Assembly: GCA_963706905.1 (NCBI GenBank)
Contig: CAVPNY010000002.1
Span: 62,001 to 126,000, forward strand
Reading direction: 5' to 3'
DNA from: CAVPNY01 sp963706905
Lineage (GTDB): Bacteria; Chloroflexota; Anaerolineae; Anaerolineales; UBA4823
Length of the DNA: 64,000 nucleotides
Shown: in pieces, positions 25,251-34,348 of the stretch
Layout of the letters: each line of letters begins with the position of its first letter
Position numbering within the stretch: the first letter of the stretch is position 1
Position numbers and translations under genes: made by a program
The notes under the pieces: generated by a model
Database searches by the model: none
Told to the model about the DNA's origin: nothing
Seen by the model: only the letters and a program-made list of their open reading frames with translations

Positions 25251-27461
25251 CTAAATAACACCCCGAGCTTTGAGATTCTTAACCATGGCATCCACCACCT
25301 GGATGCCCTTGGTGCCCCGGCCAAAGGTGGCATCCAGGCCGGTTTCAGCAGCCATATCGCCCGTCACCTGGGTGCCGCCGGCGATCAGAATCATCTTATC
25401 GCGGATGCCTTTTTCCTGGCACAGCTCGGCAAGTTTTTTCATCTGAGTGCGGTGGGTATCGTTGTGGCTGATGATGGTCGAGATCAGGATAGCATGGGCG
25501 CCGGTCTCGATGGCTGCATCGATCAGCTTGCTGATCGGCACGGAAGTACCCAGATAATGGTACTTGACGCCATATTTCTCGATCCCGCCATGCTTGATAT
25601 CCAGGATTTCGCGCATGCCGACGCTGTGCTCATCCTCGCCGACCGTGGCGGCAACGACTGTCAGGCCAACTTTCTTGACTGCCGCTCGGAGTTCCTCTTC
25701 TGACAGCAGCTCCACTTTGGGTGGGATCTTCAGGGTGGTCTTGTCAATATCGAAATCTACCTTGCCCTTCACTTCAACGAAGCAGCCCTCAGCTGGCTGG
25801 AGCACCATCAGGTTGATCACCTGGGGATCTTGCAGTCCCAATTTGCGGGCAACTTCCAGGCCGGCCTCGCGCGCCAGAGCTTCGCTTTCGGGGATCATGA
25901 GCTGCAGCAAGACGGTGCCGTCGCCAGCCCATTCGGTCTCTGGGCGAACAGAGTTCCCTTTACGGTAGGGCAGGGTCATCTCCAGCCGGCAGGCAGCCGA
26001 GTCTTCCGGGTCCAGCTCATCGATATAGACGATTTTCTCAGGATCGCATAACGTGCAGCCGCCGATTAGGTCGCAGGGTTTGTCGAGGTCGGATGGCAGG
26101 TGGTTGTCACCGAAGTGGGCGCAGACTGGGGCCATGTAGTCCGGATCGCGGCGCACAATGGTATTTGCCGCAACTCCACCCTGGCTGTCGCGAGTGATAC
26201 CATCGCCGTTTCGCTCGGGATACGCTGCCGAATCGACGAAGAAGCCCTGCTCGACGGCAGCGAAATAACCCCCAACCTCGAGCACTTCCTCCAGGAAAAT
26301 GACGGCGCGTTCCTTTATATCGCGGGTCATCTCACCCAACGGGCCGTTCAGATTGAGCGACACCAGCTCTTTAATCCCATCCAGGGCGGCCCAGGTCTGC
26401 TTAACGGTCTGGACGCCACGGATATTATTGTAATGCCAGGGCACATTGCGGCCTTCATCAGGGGTGATAGTGCTCTGGATATCGGCGCTGGTCAACATCG
26501 AGATCAGCGTGTCGATGGTATGGGTACGGACGGCTTCTTCGACATCGGCCTCGATGTAGCGGGTATTCTGCTGGGCGCGCATCTTGTATTCAGAGAAGAA
26601 ATCACGCAAGGCGACGGCATAGGGTAGATCGTACCAGAGCTTAGGCGCGGGCGGGGCATCGGGCGGGACGGTTGACAAACCGATCAAGTCCTTAGGCATG
26701 CCGGAAGCAACCGAGAAAGCGCAGTTGAGGCCATGTTGCACCATCAACTCGGGCAGAACCATCCAGCCGGCCTTGGCTGTGGCATTGGCGTTATGAGCGC
26801 CGTCGATCTGGAAGATGCCGGCGCTGGCCATCACGTGCTTGGCCTCTGCGGCATCGACGAAGGAGCGGTACATGTTGATGTTGCGATAGAGCACGTTGTA
26901 CTGTGGGTCCTGGTGGGCGCCGTTAATGCCTTCTTCGGCGAATAGCACGGCCACTTCCGGACCTGCCACGCCAGAGACATAGCTGTGGAAGTTGATCGGG
27001 CGGCCTACCTCGGCCTCAATCAGGTCGCAGGCTTTGCGAGATGCCCGGATCTGTTTGCGGGTAATCGGGACGCCGCCTGTGCCTTCAGGTGTGCCTTCCA
27101 TCAGGCCATCGATGTGGCTTTGGCCGGTGGTGCGGATGACCATGATATGGTCAGCGCCGTTCCAGGCTGCCATGCGCATGCGGCGCAAGTCATCCTCAAA
27201 GCGCCCGGAGGCGATTTCAGTAGTCACCGAGCAGCTCGGCTGAGGGTCGATGTAGTCGAAATACTTGGATGCCGGCAAGCCAATGCTATTCTTAAGCGGC
27301 TCGGACATATCATGAAAGTGGAAGGGACCCATCTTAACACCACCGGCAGGAACCTTGCGCCAGATCCAACCTTTGCGAGTCGGACGATAGTTTTCTAGAT
27401 CCTCCATAATTTCTTCAATATCCATTTTCTGGTTGGGGTCGAGGGGCTGAGGCTTGCTCAT
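25251..27461 (-). CDS. oraE: D-ornithine 4,5-aminomutase, large subunit
   Basis: 736 residues from the ATG at 27461 (AGGAGG upstream). A TIM-barrel PLP-binding part (about 1-560, with YVSGVAGPEVAVLFAEEGIN) precedes a C-terminal Rossmann B12 domain. The cobalamin motif DxHxxG is present as D610-E-H612-S-V-G615, and eleven residues on is Lys623 in DIKHGG. That spacing matches the PLP lysine of the Clostridium sticklandii enzyme. OraE with OraS converts D-ornithine to (2R,4S)-2,4-diaminopentanoate using adenosylcobalamin and PLP. The stop lies 7 bases from the MutL-like start. Confidence 0.96.
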   Translation of the reverse strand: MSKPQPLDPNQKMDIEEIMEDLENYRPTRKGWIWRKVPAGGVKMGPFHFHDMSEPLKNSIGLPASKYFDYIDPQPSCSVTTEIASGRFEDDLRRMRMAAWNGADHIMVIRTTGQSHIDGLMEGTPEGTGGVPITRKQIRASRKACDLIEAEVGRPINFHSYVSGVAGPEVAVLFAEEGINGAHQDPQYNVLYRNINMYRSFVDAAEAKHVMASAGIFQIDGAHNANATAKAGWMVLPELMVQHGLNCAFSVASGMPKDLIGLSTVPPDAPPAPKLWYDLPYAVALRDFFSEYKMRAQQNTRYIEADVEEAVRTHTIDTLISMLTSADIQSTITPDEGRNVPWHYNNIRGVQTVKQTWAALDGIKELVSLNLNGPLGEMTRDIKERAVIFLEEVLEVGGYFAAVEQGFFVDSAAYPERNGDGITRDSQGGVAANTIVRRDPDYMAPVCAHFGDNHLPSDLDKPCDLIGGCTLCDPEKIVYIDELDPEDSAACRLEMTLPYRKGNSVRPETEWAGDGTVLLQLMIPESEALAREAGLEVARKLGLQDPQVINLMVLQPAEGCFVEVKGKVDFDIDKTTLKIPPKVELLSEEELRAAVKKVGLTVVAATVGEDEHSVGMREILDIKHGGIEKYGVKYHYLGTSVPISKLIDAAIETGAHAILISTIISHNDTHRTQMKKLAELCQEKGIRDKMILIAGGTQVTGDMAAETGLDATFGRGTKGIQVVDAMVKNLKARGVI

Positions 27462-27465
27462 TTTC

Positions 27466-27840
27466 TCAACCTCCTGTACCGGCAGGCTCGTCAAACAAGC
27501 CGTGGAGGAAATCTTTATCTTCCAGGATGGCTGCGGCGGCACCTTTTATATCCGTACCGCGCTTCTCAGCCAGCTTGAGCAGGACATGCCCTGCGCCTTT
27601 GCCGAGCAGCCCCGCCTGATAAATTCGCTCGACCACTCCTTGCGAGCTGAGGCTGTCAACGCCCATGCGTAATAGTACGGCGCGCTCGATGGAAGGCGAA
27701 GTGTGGGTGCGGGCCAGATCTACGAGCGGATCAACCAACCGATCGCACAGTTCCCAAAAGTAGGTTTTGAGCTGCTCGTCCGTCATTTGCTTCAATTCTT
27801 CCCGGCGCTGTTCATAGCGGGCAATTCGATCCTCGGTCAT
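27466..27840 (-). CDS. oraS: D-ornithine 4,5-aminomutase, small subunit
   Basis: 124 residues. Begins MTEDRIARYEQRREELKQMT and contains the family region WELCDRLVDPLVDLARTHTS, SIERAVLLRMGVDSLSSQGV and GAGHVLLKLAEKRG. The length matches known OraS (about 120). It overlaps ortB by four bases (ATGA) and ends 4 bases before oraE, the tight spacing expected for an obligate heteromer. Confidence 0.96.
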   Translation of the reverse strand: MTEDRIARYEQRREELKQMTDEQLKTYFWELCDRLVDPLVDLARTHTSPSIERAVLLRMGVDSLSSQGVVERIYQAGLLGKGAGHVLLKLAEKRGTDIKGAAAAILEDKDFLHGLFDEPAGTGG

Positions 27841-29246
27841 AGGTTTCTCCTTTTCTCCTGCACCCACTCCGGGCTCACTTTGAGATCCGCGGCCAGGAAG
27901 GCTACATCGTTGTCATTCCAAAGTTCCATCGGATGCGCCTTGGCGGCGTTCTTTAAGTATGACAGGCGCAGGCGTTCCATATCCTGCACCTTGCCCCACA
28001 CCTGGTCCAGGCGCTCGGGAATGACGATGGCTTTGCCGGGTACATTATCTTTAGGATCGCCACGCCGCACTTCGATGCCGTTTTCTCGGGCGAAGGAGAG
28101 CTGGCTATTATGGTGCTTGCCGGCGCCGGTGTATTCGGTTTCCTGCACCACCACAATTTGCTCCCGATCCATCTGGCGCGCCAGAGTGACAGCCGCGGTC
28201 AGGCTGGTGTTGCCGGCTGGACCGCGCTCCAGGCCCTCTATCTTGGTCAGCAGCTCGGTGATGTAAAAGACCTCGCCCTGGGTGACAAGCTGGTACTCGT
28301 CCATGTAGCGCAGCGAGCGGGCCGCGTTGCGGGGCACATCCACCCGGTCAGGCCAGGTTGCAAAGGGCACGCCAAAGCCGGTGTGACCGGTGGTGAACGA
28401 TTTGCGGTTGAAGTCGTGATCGGAAGCCATGTGCAGCCCGCCCAGATCGACCGAGCAGGCGACAATGCGAGTTTGGTTGCAGCCGGCTGCCAGCAGGCCG
28501 CGGGCTGTGCCGGTCAGGTTGCCCCCGCCAGCGTGGGTGATCACCACCGCGTCGGGATCTTTGCCGTAGCGAGCGCGCACCTGGGCAGCTATCTCCACGC
28601 CAAGCGTCTCAATGCCGCGGATCCCAAAGGGGGTGTACAGACTGGCGTTGAAGAAACCAGTTTCTTCCAGCGTGCGCAGCTGCATGTAAAACAGCTCAGG
28701 CCCAACGGTAAGTTTGAGCACCTCTGCGCCATAAGCCTCACAGGCGCGGCCTTTTTCGACAATTTCGGGCTGACCTACACCGCGGCTGTCATAGACTTCC
28801 TGGATGATTATGCACTTCAGGCCGCGCTGGGCAGCCTGCGAGGCGACTGCCGCACCATAATTGCCGCTGGTGGCGGCGATCAAGCCCGGGTAACCTTTGC
28901 GCGCGGCTTCGAAGGCGCTGATCGAGGCGCGCCGGGCCTTGAAGCTGCCGGAAGCGTTGGCGGCCTCATCCTTGAGCAGGATGGTAGCGCCTTTGCCAGG
29001 TTCGGAAATCTTGCGCACGGCCTCAGTCAGGATGCGCAGCTCGAAGAGGGGGGTATCACCGACCTTGGTCTCGCGCTGGATGCGGACAATATCGGTGTGG
29101 CTGTAGCCAGTTTCGCTCAACATGCGCTCGTAGTCGAAGGCAATCGGGCTCTGGATGAAATCGTCGTAATCCATCCCCATCGAGGCCTTCATAATCTCGT
29201 TTTTACGCGCCATGACGGCTGCGTAGGAGCTGTCGCGAGTGGTCAT
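27837..29246 (-). CDS. ortB: 2-amino-4-oxopentanoate thiolase, PLP subunit
   Basis: 469 residues. A fold type II PLP enzyme resembling threonine synthase: NASGSFKARRASISAFEA with the PLP lysine at Lys103, LIAATSGNYGAAVASQAA and the phosphate-binding glycine region THAGGGNLTGTARGL. OrtB with OrtA cleaves 2-amino-4-oxopentanoate with CoA to acetyl-CoA and D-alanine. The start overlaps the ortA stop by four bases and the stop overlaps oraS by four, giving one coupled block. Confidence 0.95.
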   Translation of the reverse strand: MTTRDSSYAAVMARKNEIMKASMGMDYDDFIQSPIAFDYERMLSETGYSHTDIVRIQRETKVGDTPLFELRILTEAVRKISEPGKGATILLKDEAANASGSFKARRASISAFEAARKGYPGLIAATSGNYGAAVASQAAQRGLKCIIIQEVYDSRGVGQPEIVEKGRACEAYGAEVLKLTVGPELFYMQLRTLEETGFFNASLYTPFGIRGIETLGVEIAAQVRARYGKDPDAVVITHAGGGNLTGTARGLLAAGCNQTRIVACSVDLGGLHMASDHDFNRKSFTTGHTGFGVPFATWPDRVDVPRNAARSLRYMDEYQLVTQGEVFYITELLTKIEGLERGPAGNTSLTAAVTLARQMDREQIVVVQETEYTGAGKHHNSQLSFARENGIEVRRGDPKDNVPGKAIVIPERLDQVWGKVQDMERLRLSYLKNAAKAHPMELWNDNDVAFLAADLKVSPEWVQEKRRNL

Positions 29247-29527
29247 GATTCAGCCTCCGTGCCAATTGTCAGCAGCTCGGGCACTACTGTTCCAAAGCTG
29301 TGGCTGTAGCTTGGGTTGACAGTCTTGAGCACTCCGCTTAGCTCGCGGCCGATGATGGTACGGATATGGGCTCGAGCGCCGAGCTCAACTGGCTCGATCA
29401 GGAAGCCGGAGACGCGCAGCACGTACGGCACCCGTTTGGTGTCCTCGGGCAGGGTTGGGGCGCGTTGCTCAGGAGTTAAAATGACCTGTTCGATCTCGAC
29501 CCAGGTCCCAGATTGGATTGTTGTCAT
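29243..29527 (-). CDS. ortA: 2-amino-4-oxopentanoate thiolase, small subunit
   Basis: 94 residues, the usual OrtA size. Signature stretches are GTWVEIEQVILTPEQRAP, VPYVLRVSGFLIEPVELG and VNPSYSHSFGTVVPELL. It sits between ord and ortB and overlaps ortB by four bases. It is the non-PLP partner of the thiolase. Confidence 0.94.
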   Translation of the reverse strand: MTTIQSGTWVEIEQVILTPEQRAPTLPEDTKRVPYVLRVSGFLIEPVELGARAHIRTIIGRELSGVLKTVNPSYSHSFGTVVPELLTIGTEAES

Positions 29528-29554
29528 AGTTGCCTCTGTGTGGTTAGAGTGATC

Positions 29555-30598
29555 TCAGACGCGACGGCTGTATGCGCTTTCGCCCATCAGTGCGGCTGGG
29601 GCAGGCAGGTCGATCATGCGCTTCAACCCTGGCGTGGCCGCCACCACGTGCGGGATCATATTCACGGCGATGCCGATGGTGGCCTTACCGCCCGCAATCT
29701 CAGGCTTGATCGTCATGTGGACTTCGGGTGTGCCGAAGATGTCAATATAATCGCCGGTGTCCTGCTTCTCCAGGTGGGGGTGGACCTGCTGGGGGTGCAC
29801 CAAGCGGACGACCTCCTTATCGCCGCGATAACCGACGCCGATATGCGCGCAGCCGGCTACCATCCCAGGTTCGACCTTGACGTGCGGGGTTTCGCGGTAC
29901 ACATTGCTGATGATCGGCTCGCGGCTCTGCTCGATGCGATCGACACCCAGGCCGAGCGCCTCGCTGATCAAGTGAATGGATTCGGGGAAGCCAACATGCC
30001 CGACGATCGAGCCATCTGCAACGCCAGCCCGGAAGGCTTCGGGTGTGGTGCCCACACCCTGGGATTTCATTACTGTTGGACCGTAGGGGCTCAAATCATT
30101 CACCCGCGAAGCCTCAACCCGTTCTACGGAGTGACATCCTCCAGTCAGCGTGACAATCAACAAATCGAGCACAAAACCGGGGTTAACGCCAGTACCCAAC
30201 ACAGAAACATTGTTCTTCTTAGCCAGAGCGTCGATCTCAGCGGCCAGCATCGGGTTTTGCGCTTCAGCGTCTGACATTTCCTCAGCGATGGTGACGCAGT
30301 TGATCCCCGCTCCGATGATCTTGCGCAGGTCTGGCATCTGATGCTTAACCCATGATGTGGTCGCCAGGGTGACGATATCCACTTTTTCTCTGTCCAAAAC
30401 GGTTTCGGGTTTATTGGTGACGGCCACGCCCAGGTGTTTACCAACCCCAAGCACTTCGCCGAGATCTTTTCCGACAAAATCCGGTCGGCCATCCACTGCG
30501 GCGACGATTTTTAATCCCGATTTTTCGAGCATAAGGCGAGCCATGCCGCCGCCCATGGCGCCAAGGCCCCACTGAAGAACACGAATTGGTTTCTTCAT
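29555..30598 (-). CDS. ord: 2,4-diaminopentanoate dehydrogenase
   Basis: 347 residues from the ATG at 30598 (GGGAG upstream). A Rossmann NAD(P) fold opens PIRVLQWGLGAMGGGMARLM. The dihydrodipicolinate-reductase-like body continues with SVLGTGVNPGFVLDLLIVTL and VGFPESIHLISEALGLGVDR. Ord oxidatively deaminates 2,4-diaminopentanoate to 2-amino-4-oxopentanoate. It is the first gene of the operon and carries the promoter and operator in its leader. Confidence 0.94.
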   Translation of the reverse strand: MKKPIRVLQWGLGAMGGGMARLMLEKSGLKIVAAVDGRPDFVGKDLGEVLGVGKHLGVAVTNKPETVLDREKVDIVTLATTSWVKHQMPDLRKIIGAGINCVTIAEEMSDAEAQNPMLAAEIDALAKKNNVSVLGTGVNPGFVLDLLIVTLTGGCHSVERVEASRVNDLSPYGPTVMKSQGVGTTPEAFRAGVADGSIVGHVGFPESIHLISEALGLGVDRIEQSREPIISNVYRETPHVKVEPGMVAGCAHIGVGYRGDKEVVRLVHPQQVHPHLEKQDTGDYIDIFGTPEVHMTIKPEIAGGKATIGIAVNMIPHVVAATPGLKRMIDLPAPAALMGESAYSRRV

Positions 30599-30620
30599 AC
30601 TATTCTCCCTGATGAATATA

Positions 30621-30645
30621 TTGCATATTGTATGCAATAATTATA
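30621..30645 (-). promoter_or_regulatory. Ornithine operon promoter with overlapping palindrome (probable GntR operator)
   Basis: TATAAT (minus strand, 30645-30640) is followed immediately by a perfect inverted repeat TTGCATA-N3-TATGCAA (30637-30621) that spans the expected start site near 30633. The position is that of a repressor site. The regulator gene of the same operon (19668) is the natural candidate. No strong -35 box is seen. Confidence 0.65.
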
Positions 30646-30789
30646 GTTTACTTACCCTGCTCCCGCGCCGTTTCGACTCCAGGAAAGGTGGAATGAGGCA
30701 CCGAACGCTCTACTGAGAATTCCTTGGCGTTATTGGATGATGTCGGCTTCTGGAACTTCGAAAAGAGTTAGCATTATATGCCTATAAAA

Positions 30790-30824
30790 AGCCAGTGCCT
30801 GTCCACTATGGGCAGGCACTGGCT
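30790..30824 (-). terminator. Rho-independent terminator of the ABC exporter operon
   Basis: Perfect 12-bp stem (30790-30801 with 30813-30824), 11-base loop, and TTTTTATAGG immediately after it on the minus strand. It lies about 110 bases beyond the ATPase stop and separates that operon from the ord promoter. Confidence 0.88.
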
Positions 30825-30932
30825 TGTGAGTAATTGTTTCACAAGGCGGATTGGGTAGTAACCGGAGGGTTAACAACTCGGGGCGATGATGGTTGCCGCC
30901 TCCATTTTCATCGGATGCTAAGTTGATATGAT

Positions 30933-31695
30933 CTAATGCACTTTTTCTTTCCCAGCAGTTCGGCCGCCGCTGACCAGTTGCATGATCTCTTCTCGCCCGG
31001 TGTAAATGCTCACCAGCTTGCCATCCTGCATTTGCAGAACGCGATCAACAAATTCGCACATGCGTAAATCATGGGTTACCATAATCCCGGCACGTTTTTG
31101 TTCGTGGATTAGCCCGGCAAACGTTTCAACGACCTGGTAAGCCCGTTCTGTATCCAAGCTGGCAGTGGGCTCATCAGCCAGGACCAGGCTGGGGTTATGG
31201 ATCAGGGCACGCGCAATCGCAACACGCTGCTGCTGCCCGCCCGACATCTGCCGCGGGTAGATTATTTAACCGCTCGCCCAATCCCAGCCGCGCCAGCAGT
31301 TCGCGTGCCCGCAGCTTTCCGGCTTTATCCAGCTTATTGTTCAGGCGCAGCATTAATTCCACATTTTCAACCGCGCTTAAGTATGGGATCAGGTTATTAG
31401 CTTGAAAAGTGAAGCCGATTTTTTCCCGGCGCATGGCTACCCGATCCTTCTCGCCCATTCCCGCCAGGTCTTCTCCATCCAGTAGGATTTGACCTGAGCT
31501 GGGCTGCAGCAGCGCCGCCAGCATGGAGAGCATGGTGGTTTTGCCTGAGCCGCTGGGACCAACAAGAGCGACAAACTCGCCCGCTGCAACCTGCAGGGAG
31601 ACGTCATCAACAGCTTGTATGGTTCCCGAATCGCTCTGGTAAGTCTTAACAACTGAATTGGTTTCGAGTGCATATGTTGTCATCGTAATATCCAT
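30933..31695 (-). pseudogene. MacB/LolD-type ABC transporter ATPase (one frameshift)
   Basis: The first part (31195-31695) has Walker A LVGPSGSGKTTMLSML and the Q-loop FTFQANNLIPYLSA. The second (30933-31247) has the signature MSGGQQQRVAIARALI, Walker B LVLADEPTASLD and the H-loop IMVTHDLRMCE. The frames meet near 31255; removing one C from CCC there restores NNLPRQMSGGQQQR. It is almost certainly a functional ATPase with a sequencing indel. The start overlaps the permease stop as TAATG. The partner permease is at 31695-32867. Confidence 0.9.
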
Positions 31696-32867
31696 TATGA
31701 AGATAATCCCAACGCCTTGAGCGGCTCAATCCGCACTGCGTACCGGATCGAGACCAGCCCGCCCAGAGGCCCGATCAAAAGCAGGGCGATCACTGCCAGG
31801 GCAGAGGTGGTGCCATTGAACACAATCGGGACGGTGGGCGGGAAAGTGAGTGAAAACAGGAAGGCAAACAGCGCACCGATCGCTACTCCGATCACTGTGA
31901 CTATAATGATCTGAATTACCGCAGATGCCGCAACCACCGGGTTGGCTGTGCCGATCGCCTTGAGCACACCGATCTGGGAGACTTTCTGCAGAATCTGGAT
32001 CTGAAAGAACCCGCCGATAACCAGAATGCCGATAAAAAGGGTAAACCCACCCTGGGTATTGAGCGTGCTCTGCTGGGCAGAATAACCTGGGAGAGCCTGG
32101 ATTGTATCTTTCAAGGTGGCTGTCTCAATATTATCGACCTGCGCGACAATGCGCTGGCTGACTTCATCAACCTGTGCCTCATCTTCTAGTTTTACCAATA
32201 TCACATTTGCCACCGGGTTCGAGCTGTTCACCTCGGCTTCTGATTTTGGCCGGATGCGATCCCAGGTATAGAAGGGCACAAATATGGAAGGCTGCAAAGA
32301 ATACTGCTGCCCATCGGTTATGCCCGCCACGCGCAGATCAAAGATTTCGTCTTGGGTGCCTTGTGTCACTCGAAGGGTTAGCGTATCACCCACTTCGATG
32401 TCACTGCGTAAAGCCGTGTTGCGGTCGAGAATAACTTCCTCTGCCGAATCCGTGCTGAGCTGCTCACCTTGGACTACCTGCGGCTCACCTGTGTGACCTG
32501 GTTCCACACCCAGTAATGCCACCTTGAGCGGTTCGGCATCGCCGGGTAGGATCAGGTTGGCATTGGCTGTGCCCAGCATGCCGGCATCTTCTACCCCTTC
32601 CACACGCCGAACGGCTGCCAGGCGGTCGCGTCCCAGTCGGCTGGCTGCGATCAGGAAATCCGATTTAGCCTGGAAGGCAATCAGCTCAGCGTCAAGTTTA
32701 GAGATATACTCGCGGTTGCCATTGCCCAGGCCTTCACCCAAGGCGGCAATGAAAAGTACCAGGAGTGTGATCAGCGCAATCACCAGGCTGACCAGTAAAA
32801 AGCGACCACGGTTACGCCAGATTTCTTTGACAGCCAGGTAACCCGAAATAGATGCGATTTGATTCAT
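31695..32867 (-). CDS. FtsX/DevC-type ABC transporter permease
   Basis: 390 residues. One N-terminal helix (RGRFLLVSLVIALITLLVLF), an extracytoplasmic MacB_PCD-like domain of about 220 residues, then three C-terminal helices in the FtsX fold. These include GFTLFIGILVIGGFFQIQIL, QKVSQIGVLKAIGTANPVV and VRIEPLKALG. With the ATPase it forms a MacB/DevBCA-like exporter, but no membrane-fusion protein is seen nearby. A possible promoter (TATAAG on the minus strand near 32887) lies in the 51-base gap after the peroxiredoxin gene, so the pair may be separately expressed. Confidence 0.88.
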   Translation of the reverse strand: MNQIASISGYLAVKEIWRNRGRFLLVSLVIALITLLVLFIAALGEGLGNGNREYISKLDAELIAFQAKSDFLIAASRLGRDRLAAVRRVEGVEDAGMLGTANANLILPGDAEPLKVALLGVEPGHTGEPQVVQGEQLSTDSAEEVILDRNTALRSDIEVGDTLTLRVTQGTQDEIFDLRVAGITDGQQYSLQPSIFVPFYTWDRIRPKSEAEVNSSNPVANVILVKLEDEAQVDEVSQRIVAQVDNIETATLKDTIQALPGYSAQQSTLNTQGGFTLFIGILVIGGFFQIQILQKVSQIGVLKAIGTANPVVAASAVIQIIIVTVIGVAIGALFAFLFSLTFPPTVPIVFNGTTSALAVIALLLIGPLGGLVSIRYAVRIEPLKALGLSS

Positions 32868-32918
32868 AAGCTGACCCTAACCTTATACAGTACGAATTGC
32901 ATAGTATTGAAGAAGAAC

Positions 32919-33524
32919 CTAATCAACGCCAGACCCCACAGGACCATTGAACGCTTGGCCCCAAGGGGTAGAAAGCACACCGCTCAACAATAAATCCAGT
33001 GGCGGGTGGTCGGCGATATGATCGTAGTAATATGGAAGCTCGATCTGCCCTTCCTTGCTGATAATGAATGTGCCAGACATCTGCATGGCGTCCTGTCCGG
33101 CAGGTGGAGCTTCGACCGCGTGACCTTTCTTGCGCGATCTGTACACTGCGGACCAGACTTTCGGATTGAGAAAGGTCTGAAAAAGATTGCCGCGTTCCAA
33201 ACCATAAGCCTGATATGCCTTGCGTTCCGGATCCGACAGGCAAAGCAAACCTGGCGCGTACTGTTGGGCAAAAACAGCCGTCTCCTCGGGGGTTCCCTGC
33301 ATAATTACAGCAATTCCCAAACCAGCCTTCTCGATCTGTTCTTGCCCGGCGACTAATTCTTCCAGCATCTCTTTGCACTGCGTGCAGCCAAAATGGCGGG
33401 TAAAAGCCAGCAACAATGGACGCTGCTCCCAAAGGCTGGAAAGCTGTACCGGCTCCCCTGAGGTATTGTGCAGCAGCAGGTCGGGAGCGCGGTGGTTGAA
33501 ATTCAACTGTCTTTTTTGGGTCAT
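32919..33524 (-). CDS. Peroxiredoxin-like (AhpC/TSA, PRXL2-type) protein
   Basis: 201 residues with a thioredoxin fold: APDLLLHNTSGEPVQLSSLW, then FTRHFGCTQCKEMLEELV with a CxxC pair, then a cis-proline-side segment GTFIISKEGQIELPYYYDH. This pattern belongs to the AhpC/TSA_2 (PRXL2/SelL) group, whose substrates are poorly defined. Four-base overlap with the lycopene cyclase gene makes it the last gene of the carotenoid operon. A role in oxidative defence together with carotenoids is inference. Confidence 0.85.
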   Translation of the reverse strand: MTQKRQLNFNHRAPDLLLHNTSGEPVQLSSLWEQRPLLLAFTRHFGCTQCKEMLEELVAGQEQIEKAGLGIAVIMQGTPEETAVFAQQYAPGLLCLSDPERKAYQAYGLERGNLFQTFLNPKVWSAVYRSRKKGHAVEAPPAGQDAMQMSGTFIISKEGQIELPYYYDHIADHPPLDLLLSGVLSTPWGQAFNGPVGSGVD

Positions 33525-34348
33525 TGTGATTCCTTGGTTGTTCGTTTCAACGAAAGTATCCGGGGGTTAATTTCGCGGATTCGGCCTGTCCAGATTATCC
33601 ACCGCGCTTGGCTGGCGCGGGATACAGATAATGTCAGGCCAAAGCCAATCAGTACCACCGTGCTCAGAAAAAACACGGCTTCCTCAAAGGGTAGTGCCCC
33701 AATAAATATCCCCATCGACTGGGTCGGATCGATCGTCCACGTACCGGAAGAGATGGCGAGCGAATCGGCTGCAGATATATAAATAAATACTGGCAAAATC
33801 ACGAGTGCGCCGAGCTTTCGATGATGCCATAGGATATCCGCGCCATAAGCGAGTTGTAGCATGATGGCAGGCAGCGCCCAGACGAGGATCAAGGACAAGT
33901 ATGTCCCTGGTTTCCAACTGGAGATGAGGATATAGGCAGCCCCTAACCAGATTGCCCCCAGGATTGCAGTCGAAACGATCCGGATATTCCTCTCGGGCTT
34001 GAATTCTCTGGGCGGCGTTAATCTGCGGGCGAGGAACCACCACCACAAACCCGTCAGAATGGTCTCAAGGACGAAGAAGGTGTACTCTTCTATTGGTACC
34101 CAGCCCAAAACGAGCCCGGATATTAGTTTTGGGTTGTAATACCATACACCTGTCGCCACCAGGTAGTTGTCCCATGGCGTGGTGTAGATCACCGCAAGCA
34201 GCACGTGCAAGCCAATTGCCATCCAGATCGCCCGACCGTTCAGAAAGCCGTGCGCTGGTTTTCCCCGACGATTATCGATCAGTGTGATGATAAGGAAGAT
34301 AACCAGCGGGACAACCAGGAATTGGCTTAAGAATCCGAAATACGTCAT
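33521..34348 (-). CDS. Lycopene cyclase, fused CrtYc-CrtYd type
   Basis: 275 residues and about seven membrane helices in two homologous halves. The first has TTPWDNYLVATGVWYYNP and GWVPIEEYTFFVLETILT. The second has SGTWTIDPTQSMGIFI and ALPFEEAVFFLSTVVLIGFG. The PWDN and PxEE motifs in both halves are signatures of the heterodimeric/fused lycopene cyclase family of Actinobacteria, archaea and fungi. It would convert lycopene to a beta- or related cyclic carotene. It overlaps the P450 and peroxiredoxin genes by four bases on each side. Confidence 0.9.
   Translation of the reverse strand: MTYFGFLSQFLVVPLVIFLIITLIDNRRGKPAHGFLNGRAIWMAIGLHVLLAVIYTTPWDNYLVATGVWYYNPKLISGLVLGWVPIEEYTFFVLETILTGLWWWFLARRLTPPREFKPERNIRIVSTAILGAIWLGAAYILISSWKPGTYLSLILVWALPAIMLQLAYGADILWHHRKLGALVILPVFIYISAADSLAISSGTWTIDPTQSMGIFIGALPFEEAVFFLSTVVLIGFGLTLSVSRASQARWIIWTGRIREINPRILSLKRTTKESQ

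Noticed and set aside
28110..29309. Long open frame (about 400 codons) on the plus strand
   Set aside because: It lies wholly opposite ortB, whose motifs and four-base overlaps are decisive. The plus-strand product has no recognisable domain; it is a by-product of GC-rich codon use.
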